Assembly: GCA_024233595.1 (NCBI GenBank)
Contig: JACKPK010000005.1
Span: forward strand, 78,675 to 142,674
Length of the DNA stretch: 64,000 bases
Origin: Deltaproteobacteria bacterium
GTDB lineage: Bacteria > UBA10199 > JADGCS01
Direction of reading: 5' to 3'
Under the pieces are notes generated by a model. It was given only the letters and a program-made list of their open reading frames with translations. It was not told where the DNA came from and ran no database searches. Positions 16,248 through 23,658 of the stretch are shown in pieces. Both the position numbers and the translations under genes were made by a program. The stretch's first letter is position 1; the number at the start of each line of letters is the position of its first letter.

Positions 16248-18203
16248 TTAACTCGCTTGTAATTCAATGAGAACATCGCCTAAGTTGACGGAATCGCTTT
16301 CGCCAAAAAAGACTTTTTTAACCTTGGAGCCTTGCGATGCCTTGATGGGGTGTTCCATTTTCATGGCCTCCACAATCATCAGGGTTTGTCCTTCGCTCAC
16401 TGTGTCGCCTTCTTTGACGAGCAACTTAAGAACTTTGCCAGGTAACGGGGCGGTGAGCCCTCCCTGAGAAGCGTTTGCCCCGCTGGATTGTTCTAAATTG
16501 TCGCGTTGCCAAATAGAGCTTCCAAAATTCCCTTTAAGATGAATTTTGTTGTGATGAATGTGAAATAAAAAGCTGATGAGTTCACTGTTAAATCGAAATT
16601 GAATGTGGTGTTTTTCGATTTTAATCTCTGTGATTTTGAATTCCTTGTCTCCTTGTTTAACAAGAACACGATCCCAAGAAAAAAACTGATAGCTTAAAGC
16701 AATGGGTTTTTTGTTTTGGTAAAGCGTGTCATTGACCCAAGCACTCTGGCTCATTCGGAAACCAACGAAGGGGTTTGGCGTGTTGTGAATGAGTAAAGCC
16801 AGTGCGGCAAAGGCTTCTGGGACTTTGTGAAATAAGGGGGACTTGAGTTGAAGTTGTTCTTGTTTTTTGGCGATGGTGCCGGTGTGGAAAGTGCTTTCGA
16901 TAAATTCAGGCAGTTCCAAAAGCTGTTTTAAAAAAACAATGTTATTGGTGACGCCAAAAACAGCTGTGTCTTGCAGGGCTTGAATTAAATTTTGACGAGC
17001 TTGTTCTCGGTTTTCGCCTTTGGCAATGAGCTTCGCAATCATGGGGTCGTAGTTGATGGTGATTTCATCACCGCTTTTGATGCCGCTATCCCAACGTGAT
17101 TCTGCACTTGAGCTTGTTTGCAAGTGCATGATGGTTCCGGTGGCGGGTAAAAAATCGTTTTCGGGATCTTCCGCGTACAAGCGCGCTTCCATGGCGTGAC
17201 CACAAAAATTGATTTGTTCTTGTGTCTTAGGGAGCTTCTCTCCTTGCGCCACTTTGATTTGCCATTCGACCAGATCTTCGCCTGTGATCTCTTCTGTGAC
17301 GGGGTGCTCGACTTGCAGGCGAGTGTTCATTTCTAAAAAATAAAACTCACCATTTGGTGTCCAAATGAATTCGACCGTGCCGGCGTTAAAATACGAGACT
17401 GCTTGTGCAGCCTTCACGGCGGCACTTGTGATCGCTTGTCTTTGCGTGGGGTTCAAAGTGGGAGACGGCGCTTCTTCAATGACCTTTTGGTGTCGTCTTT
17501 GCAAAGAGCATTCTCTTTCAAAAAGGTGCACAATGTTGCCATGCTGATCTCCAAAAACCTGCACCTCGATGTGTTTGGGGGTGGTGATGAATTTTTCGAT
17601 CATGAGGGTGTTGTCACCAAAAGAAGATTCTGCTTCTCGTGCTGCGGACTCAATGGCCGCTTGTAGTTCGGATTCAACTTCGACCATTTTTAAACCTTTG
17701 CCACCGCCGCCTGCAGAGGCTTTGACCATAAGTGGGAAGCCCACTTTTTTGGCTTCTGCGATGAGTGTTTTTAAGGATTGGTCTTTGCCTTGATAACCAG
17801 GGATAATAGGAACACCTGCTTTTGCCATGATGTTTTTAGAAGCCTGCTTGCTGCCCATTTTTTCGATGACCTCAGGAGAAGGGCCAATAAAAATGAGTCC
17901 TTCGTTTTGAGCGCGTTTGGCAAAGGAAGCGTTTTCTGACAAAAAGCCATAACCGGGGTGGATAGCATCGGCACCGCTTTGTTTGGCAGCGGCAAAGATT
18001 TTATCTTGATCCAAATAAGACTCTTGAGCACTGGCTCCACCAATACTGATAGCCTCATCGGCATTTTTGACAAAGAGGGCGTTTTGATCGGGGTCAGAAT
18101 AAATGGCAACTGTTTTGATACCAAGTCGCTGTGCTGTTTTTTGAATGCGGCAAGCGATTTCGCCCCGGTTGGCAATGAGGATTTTTTTGATTTTTTTATT
18201 CAT
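16248..18203 (-). CDS. Acyl-CoA carboxylase, biotin carboxylase/biotin carrier (alpha) subunit
   Basis: 651 aa. The biotin carboxylase domain spans about 5-450, with the ATP-grasp glycine loop KASAGGGGKGLKMV and EMNTRLQVEHPVTE. A short linker domain is followed by a C-terminal biotinyl domain whose VEAMKMEHP motif places the biotinylated lysine at K615. It carboxylates biotin with bicarbonate and ATP. It needs bicarbonate, which the SulP/Dab operon 3.5 kb away could supply. It is translated with the beta subunit immediately downstream. The preceding gene is the DUF849 enzyme, 22 bases upstream on the same strand. Confidence 0.94.
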   Translation of the reverse strand: MNKKIKKILIANRGEIACRIQKTAQRLGIKTVAIYSDPDQNALFVKNADEAISIGGASAQESYLDQDKIFAAAKQSGADAIHPGYGFLSENASFAKRAQNEGLIFIGPSPEVIEKMGSKQASKNIMAKAGVPIIPGYQGKDQSLKTLIAEAKKVGFPLMVKASAGGGGKGLKMVEVESELQAAIESAAREAESSFGDNTLMIEKFITTPKHIEVQVFGDQHGNIVHLFERECSLQRRHQKVIEEAPSPTLNPTQRQAITSAAVKAAQAVSYFNAGTVEFIWTPNGEFYFLEMNTRLQVEHPVTEEITGEDLVEWQIKVAQGEKLPKTQEQINFCGHAMEARLYAEDPENDFLPATGTIMHLQTSSSAESRWDSGIKSGDEITINYDPMIAKLIAKGENREQARQNLIQALQDTAVFGVTNNIVFLKQLLELPEFIESTFHTGTIAKKQEQLQLKSPLFHKVPEAFAALALLIHNTPNPFVGFRMSQSAWVNDTLYQNKKPIALSYQFFSWDRVLVKQGDKEFKITEIKIEKHHIQFRFNSELISFLFHIHHNKIHLKGNFGSSIWQRDNLEQSSGANASQGGLTAPLPGKVLKLLVKEGDTVSEGQTLMIVEAMKMEHPIKASQGSKVKKVFFGESDSVNLGDVLIELQAS

Positions 18204-18224
18204 AATAAACTCTTTTTTTTGCCC

Positions 18225-19094
18225 CTAGTCTCTAGCTGCTAAATTTAATATTTCCCTCGCTTCACTCACGGAAGCAATTTCTCTGCCGCAATCCTGAGCC
18301 ATTTGCGCAAGTGCTGTAATGAGTTCGCCATTACTTGTCGCTTTAGAACCATCTGGCAAATAGAAAGTGTCTTCAAGACCAGTTCTTAAATTAGCGCCCA
18401 GTTCAGCGGCCTTTTGATGCACAGGCCAAATGTCCTCGCGGCCAATGGCTGTGACTTGCCAAGGTTGTTCGGAGCTCATTTCTTCACGCAAAAGTGGCAA
18501 CCAAGTTGCTTTAAGTGGCATACCACTGGCAACACCCATGACAAGATTCACGGAAGGGTTTTTCGCCATGCCATTTTTTTCGAACATGTTCACGCAACGC
18601 ACATGACCGGTATCAAAACACTCGAACTCGGGACGTGTGTTTGTGTCCTTCATGATGTCAATGAAGCGTTGGATTTTTTCGACGGGGTTATCGAACACCA
18701 TGGGCGGCCAAGCCCAGTCGCCATTGGCTCTGATTTTGAGATAATTCAATGTGCCAGCGTTGCAGGCGGCAATTTCTGGTTTGATACGGCGCAAACAAGA
18801 TTCGGGCCCGCTGATGTCTTTGCCAAGCACACCCGTAGAAAGATTGATGATGACATCCCCAACTTTGGTTTTGATTGCTGAAATGACTTTTTCGGCATCA
18901 TTGGCATCCCAACTTGGCAAATGCCCCATGCCTTGGTTTTGATTACGGATGTGAATGTGCAAAATGCTTGCCCCAGCATCCACAGCGCGTTGAGCCTCAT
19001 CAGCCATTTGCTCTGGTGTTACAGGAACGGGGTGTTGCTCAGGGTTGGTGAGAACCCCTGTGAGTGCGCATGTGATGATGGCTTTTTTTGTCAT
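18225..19094 (-). CDS. Beta-keto acid cleavage enzyme (BKACE, DUF849)
   Basis: 289 aa from ATG 19094, whose AAGGA lies in the preceding codons. An upstream in-frame ATG at 19109 is less likely. DUF849 hallmarks are present: ITCALTGVLTNPEQHPVPVT at the start, DAGASILHIHIR with zinc-binding histidines, and NLSTG. The family, typified by the 3-keto-5-aminohexanoate cleavage enzyme, condenses a beta-keto acid with acetyl-CoA, releasing acetoacetate and a new acyl-CoA. The exact substrate varies by subfamily and cannot be assigned here. Placement directly before the carboxylase genes suggests amino-acid or branched-acid breakdown, perhaps with acetoacetate as an end product. Confidence 0.9.
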   Translation of the reverse strand: MTKKAIITCALTGVLTNPEQHPVPVTPEQMADEAQRAVDAGASILHIHIRNQNQGMGHLPSWDANDAEKVISAIKTKVGDVIINLSTGVLGKDISGPESCLRRIKPEIAACNAGTLNYLKIRANGDWAWPPMVFDNPVEKIQRFIDIMKDTNTRPEFECFDTGHVRCVNMFEKNGMAKNPSVNLVMGVASGMPLKATWLPLLREEMSSEQPWQVTAIGREDIWPVHQKAAELGANLRTGLEDTFYLPDGSKATSNGELITALAQMAQDCGREIASVSEAREILNLAARD

Positions 19095-19118
19095 AATTTT
19101 TTCCTTCATGAATTCTTT

Positions 19119-20493
19119 TTAAAAAGCGTAACCCAGCATGGTGTAAACGGAGTAACCTTCTTTGCCATAAGCAATATCAAGTCGACCGACAACATTGGGG
19201 GGAACCACAGCTCTTAGCTCCCAAACCAGCCACAGGCTGCCAGTTATCAAATCCCAAATTATTCATGTGATTAAAAACACGACCAACTTCAATGAAAGGG
19301 TCAGCATAGAGTTCGACATTGATGCCAAATAAACTGGGTGACCAATAATTAATGCGTTGTTCCCACGTGAAAATCATCTTGCCCGTGTCGGTAAAACGAT
19401 TGGGAATGAAGGAGCGTAATTCGTTGGCGCCTCCAAGATCAGACTGCAAATAAAAAGGGATGTTGTCGCCATACATGTCTTGCACAAAAAAACGCATGGC
19501 GGTGATGGTGCGCTCTTTAAGAAAAGGAACCAACAAGACCCCTTCGGCTTTAAAGCCTTGGAACCCGGTATCGGAAAGTAGATTTTTGATGGAAGCAAAA
19601 TAGCCCGCTTCTAAAAACAAACCACGTTTGCTATTGGCGCCTTTGGGTCTTGAATCATAACTTAAAGAAATGTGGTGTAAAAGATTGGTTTCGTCGTTCA
19701 CTCCATTTTGGTTACCATAACGAGTCAGTGTATCGCTCACATTAGGGAAAGCGCGTGTGAGCAAATCCATGGTGAAAAACTCTTCACGTAAATTGAGGCG
19801 GATGTTTTTTGTTAGATGATAACCGGCTAGCAAGTCGAAACGAAAACTACGCCCGACAAAGTTGCTTTCGTCGCTTTTAGCCGATGCCGCGCCATAACCA
19901 TAAAAGCGCCAAAAAGGAGATTTGAGCCAACGGAAATGCGCATCCAAATAGAGCTTATCCAAAAACTTGGGGTTGGTGTAGCGGACTTCGCCTTCGCGAT
20001 AATACTTTTGGGCAAGCTCAACATAAAACTGAAACACCTCGTCTGGATTCTCAACAGGGTGAGGGTAATAATAGCCCAAAGAGGCACCACTGGCTTTGAT
20101 CACAGAATTCCATTGCCCAATGGCGGCTAAAATAACAGAAATGGCTTTGCTATCTTTGTCTGTAAAAAGCACCACTGGCATCAAGCCATATGATTCGCCT
20201 TCGTCGGGGCGGGTTTCAAAAATAGGAATAGGGAAAAAATCGATCTCTTTGTTTTCAAAAATACCATGGCTTTGTGAAAGATTAGCTTTAGCTTGCTCAG
20301 TATTATCCGCGGCGTGAGCCAAGGGTGTTTTTATAATAATAAAGAAGAGAGCGGCAATCAGTCCTGCGCAAATTCTTCGTAACAAAGTTTTACGAACTTT
20401 GAATTTGGGCGCGCGCCTCGTTTTGGATACCGTCACAGTTTGTGACAGATTAGGGGTAAGAAAGACTGAATTCAGATCATGCATTTGTGCCAA
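19119..20493 (-). pseudogene. Omp85/BamA-like outer-membrane barrel protein, frameshifted near C-terminus
   Basis: The open frame from 20493 reaches a stop at 19177 with a nonsense tail after PVAGLGA. Removing one base near 19217 restores an Omp85-type ending, LRAVVPPNVVGRLDIAYG and so on to MLGYAF, closed by TAA at 19119. A terminal phenylalanine is the normal BAM-recognised barrel end. Repaired length is about 457 aa. The N-terminus has a long basic head before a signal-like helix (ICAGLIAALFFIIIKTPLAHA), so the true start may be internal. Conserved Omp85 strand segments include LGGANELRSFIPNRF and TWEQRINYW. Without POTRA domains it resembles the D15-type surface antigen group. The indel looks like a sequence error. 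Confidence 0.8.
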
Positions 20494-20598
20494 CCTGGCA
20501 CAGCTTTGCTTTAATCGTCAAGGAAATCAAAGGTTTAACTTGTTTGGCACGGCGGTTGCTCATTAGGGCTGTGGGTTTATGAAGCAGGGGGACTTGCT

Positions 20599-21036
20599 AT
20601 GAGAAGCAAATCTATTTGGAAAATGTTGAAAAATGCACGCGGTTTTAGCGTTATTGAATCAATCTTGACCACCACAGTTGTGGGGGTTGGCTTGTTCTCT
20701 GGATTGATTGCCATGCAAAACTCAGTCATCCATTCTGTTGATTCTGACTTGAACACAGTGGCCACAGAATTAGCACAACAGAAGCTGGATGATATTCTCA
20801 TGGACAATGTTCATCACGGTTATGATTACCTGACTGTTGGGAATTATCCGGCTGAGAATTTAAACGGCCAGTTTTCTGGATTCACACGCGAAGTGCTTAT
20901 TTATGAAGTGAGCCCTGATGATTTGGTTAGTCCATCGGAAGGTTCCGGAATGCAACGTGTGGACATTGAAGTGACCTGGGGAAATCAAAACTACCAAAAG
21001 GTCAAAATGAGTACCGTTATTTCTGATTACAGTTAA
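20599..21036 (+). CDS. Type IV pilin/pseudopilin-like protein (PilV/GspI type)
   Basis: 145 aa. After a basic leader (MRSKSIWKMLKNARG) comes the prepilin cleavage and methylation motif GFSVIESILTTTVVGVGLFS, with E at position +5 of the mature protein, followed by the single hydrophobic N-helix. A polar C-terminal domain with a VDIEVTWGNQNY strand follows. It would be processed by a prepilin peptidase and inserted as a minor pilin or pseudopilin. No other pilus gene is adjacent, so it is a solitary member. A GGGGGA site lies upstream. Confidence 0.85.
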   Translation: MRSKSIWKMLKNARGFSVIESILTTTVVGVGLFSGLIAMQNSVIHSVDSDLNTVATELAQQKLDDILMDNVHHGYDYLTVGNYPAENLNGQFSGFTREVLIYEVSPDDLVSPSEGSGMQRVDIEVTWGNQNYQKVKMSTVISDYS

Positions 21037-21072
21037 GTTTAAAAAGTTTCATGCTCCGCCCAGAGCCCTTTA

Positions 21073-21127
21073 GCCCCCGGTGCACTGCATCGGGGGCACC
21101 GCCCCAAACCGAGTCTGGTTTAAGGGG
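21073..21127. terminator. Two adjacent GC-rich hairpins between convergent genes
   Basis: GCCCCCG (21073-21079) pairs with CGGGGGC (21091-21097). GCCCCAAACC (21101-21110) pairs with GGTTT-aa-GGGGC (21116-21127). They sit between the convergent pseudopilin and DUF2490 genes, as a bidirectional transcription stop would. No long T run follows either stem, so termination strength is uncertain. Confidence 0.5.
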
Positions 21128-21155
21128 CTTCATGATTTTTATCTCTTCTTACTTT

Positions 21156-21857
21156 TTAAAGCTTTAATCCTGCTTCCAACACAATTAAATTCACATTAAG
21201 ATCAGCAGCGTTTTTTCTGAAAAGGTGTTGGTTTTGATAAGAGACCACAAAATCAAAAGGCGCTAGCTTAGGGAATTTTAAACCAACTTTAATGCGGTTT
21301 TGATCAAGAGGGCGTTGGCTTCCCCAATCTGTGTTGTTGAAAGAAACAAAAAATTCATCAGACGCCACAAATTTAGCAACATCGGTGAAACCAAGGTCTT
21401 TTTCTATAGCAAACAAAGAGCGCGATCGCAAAGCGAACTCTTGTGTGTAGCCAGGGTAAAATCGCTCTTCTAATTTTTCTTGTAAGGTAAAGGTGGCAAA
21501 GTCGCAGGGCAGTTTGAGCGCAATGGCTTGCCAAGGACGATACTCGTCTATCATTGTTTGGCGCAAAGTTCCCATGTAAGAAACACCAGCCAACAAGCTG
21601 AGATTTTTAGTTAGGTTTTTCTTTGCGTAAAGGTGAAACAAAAACTGGTTCCAAGATTTAAAATCGTGAAAGGTGCGTACTTCGGCAGCAGCCCCAAGGC
21701 TCCAGTCGTTCCCTAGGCTTTTAGAAACTTTAGGATTGATCCACATTCCTGAATCGACCTGTGCGGCTTGCGTTGTTTTGCTAAAGCCAAAGCTTAGTAA
21801 GATGCTGATGATGACAAGACTGCAGGCAACAGGACGACGACAAATTGCTTTTAACAT
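21156..21857 (-). CDS. DUF2490 outer-membrane protein of the Dab operon
   Basis: 233 aa. The signal peptide (SLVIISILLSFGFSKTTQAA) is followed by alternating amphipathic beta-strands (WINPKVSKSLGNDWSLGAAA and so on). The core YRPWQAIALKLP and LEERFYPG match the DUF2490 pattern, a predicted 8-12-stranded barrel of unknown function. The C-terminus ends LEAGLKL. Its start overlaps the dabB stop by seven bases, with AAGGAG inside dabB, so it is translationally coupled to the transporter. A role as an outer-membrane pore for the same substrate is inference. Confidence 0.8.
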   Translation of the reverse strand: MLKAICRRPVACSLVIISILLSFGFSKTTQAAQVDSGMWINPKVSKSLGNDWSLGAAAEVRTFHDFKSWNQFLFHLYAKKNLTKNLSLLAGVSYMGTLRQTMIDEYRPWQAIALKLPCDFATFTLQEKLEERFYPGYTQEFALRSRSLFAIEKDLGFTDVAKFVASDEFFVSFNNTDWGSQRPLDQNRIKVGLKFPKLAPFDFVVSYQNQHLFRKNAADLNVNLIVLEAGLKL

Positions 21858-23656
21858 ACGGGCTCCTTTTTGTTTCCCAAGTAATTCATGTAAAAGAATG
21901 AGAAAAACACAACGGTGTTGATTGATAAAACATAAAAAGACTCTAAAACCAAATGTGGTGAGACACGGCTTACATCATGCACAAGTGATTCCCAAATAAA
22001 ATAACTACCAAGTCCGGGAATCCCGATGATCGAAAGCCCTAAAATAAACAGAAGGACTTCCACCGTTTTCTTAGTTGAAAAATGGGGTTCAAAATTCTGA
22101 ATGGATAATTTTTCCTTTTGGAAGAATGAGAAAGCGCCAACTGATAAAATAATCAGGGCAAGAGCGTGTTCTGTGTAAACAAGATCAGGAACAATTTTTG
22201 CTTCTAAAACATCAAAACAAAGAATGACCGAAAGAGTTAAGAAGAGCCAAAAGAAACCTTTGCGGTACATGTTTTTAAAGGCAAAAGCTGAGCTGAGTAA
22301 GGCAAGTAGAACAAAAGTTTCTTCTAAGTATTGAATTGGATCTTGCCCAAACTCAACAAAATACATTTCTAGAAGCAGCCAAAAGAAACCAGCAAAGAAT
22401 GAGAATTTTAAAAAGGATTTTTTATCTATTCGCGTTTGTTTCAAACCTAAAAAATGATCCACAAGACCAAAACTTGATTTAAACAAACCAAATTCTTTCA
22501 TGGTGATGGCATAGAGCCAGTTGCGAGCGGCTTTTGGCAGAATGAATTCCCAGTGTACGCCTGTTTTGTCGATGAACGCGGTTCTTGTTTTTTCGATTTT
22601 ATGGTTCAAGTAAAGTTGCGACGGTGACTTGAGGTATTCGAAGCCACGGAAGAACGCGTGGCCCAATGTGTGCAACAAGGCCAAGTTCGAAAAACCGAGC
22701 ATGATCTCAATGTAGATAAGAGCCAGTTGTGAAACCGTTGCGTAGGCTAACGAGTTTTTCACATCGGCAATCTGGCGACCAATTAATGTCGAGAACAGGA
22801 TTGCTGTAATCAGAATGATCATGAGGGTGATAAAAAGTGGGTGGCTTGCTGCTATGTGATGAGGCCACACCCGTAAAAAAATGAAAACGGGCAAATGTGT
22901 TGCGATGGACCCATAAAACAAGGCCGAGGATGTTGTTGGGCCTTCCATGGCGCGGGGCAACCAAAACCAAGGAAAAAGACCTGATTTGATCAAACAAGCC
23001 AAGGCCAAACAAAATAAAATGAGTGGTGAAATGCTTGTGTTGCTGGAAATGCTGTTGATGTCTGTGATGCCGATGTGAAGAAGGTAAAGAAATGAACCAA
23101 AGAGAAAAAGATCACTGATTTTATAAGCAACTAAAACACGCAGAGAATTCTTGAGCACATTGGGGCGGTGTTCGTAAAAAGCAATGAGCAAAACAGAAGA
23201 CAAGCCCAGCAATTCCCATCCCATGAATAAAAACTGAGTGCTTTCGCTAAATATAAAGAAACAAGTCGAAAATTGAAAAACAAACAGAAGCAAATAGAAT
23301 TTGGTGAGGTAGCGGTCTTTTTGCAAATAGCTTAAGGAAAACTTTCCGATGATATTAAAGCACAACACACAAAGTGTGAGTGCCGCTAAGGTGATTTTAT
23401 CCCAAACCAAAAAAAGTTCCCAACCGTGGAAAATAAAATGATCAAAAGTCAGTGTGGTCTTTTGGAGTGGGAATTTTACAAAGGCAGCTATTAGGGCAAA
23501 TGTGTCCAAGACGAGACCAGTGTTAACGATGATACGGATGGCTTTGTCTTTGCTGCTGTCTTGTTTTGCACACGCTCGCGCAAAGCAAAGGCCTGCCATT
23601 TTTAAAAGTGGCAGAACAGCAAAGTAAGAAAATAAATAGTATAAAGATGAATTCAT
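21851..23656 (-). CDS. dabB: DabB, proton-channel-like (NuoL/MrpA-related) membrane subunit
   Basis: 601 aa, about 15 predicted membrane helices of the proton-translocating NADH dehydrogenase/Mrp antiporter family (PF00361-like). Conserved segments include FMGWELLGLSSVLLIAFYEH and LIKSGLFPWFWLPRAMEGPT, the latter carrying the helix lysine and the P-xAMExPT motif, and YATVSQLALI. The gene follows dabA by two bases, and its Shine-Dalgarno GAGGAA lies in the last dabA codons. In DAB systems this subunit is thought to couple proton movement to CO2-to-bicarbonate conversion by DabA. It stands apart from any nuo operon, so the complex I role is unlikely. Confidence 0.9.
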   Translation of the reverse strand: MNSSLYYLFSYFAVLPLLKMAGLCFARACAKQDSSKDKAIRIIVNTGLVLDTFALIAAFVKFPLQKTTLTFDHFIFHGWELFLVWDKITLAALTLCVLCFNIIGKFSLSYLQKDRYLTKFYLLLFVFQFSTCFFIFSESTQFLFMGWELLGLSSVLLIAFYEHRPNVLKNSLRVLVAYKISDLFLFGSFLYLLHIGITDINSISSNTSISPLILFCLALACLIKSGLFPWFWLPRAMEGPTTSSALFYGSIATHLPVFIFLRVWPHHIAASHPLFITLMIILITAILFSTLIGRQIADVKNSLAYATVSQLALIYIEIMLGFSNLALLHTLGHAFFRGFEYLKSPSQLYLNHKIEKTRTAFIDKTGVHWEFILPKAARNWLYAITMKEFGLFKSSFGLVDHFLGLKQTRIDKKSFLKFSFFAGFFWLLLEMYFVEFGQDPIQYLEETFVLLALLSSAFAFKNMYRKGFFWLFLTLSVILCFDVLEAKIVPDLVYTEHALALIILSVGAFSFFQKEKLSIQNFEPHFSTKKTVEVLLFILGLSIIGIPGLGSYFIWESLVHDVSRVSPHLVLESFYVLSINTVVFFSFFYMNYLGNKKEPVC

Positions 23657-23658
23657 TT

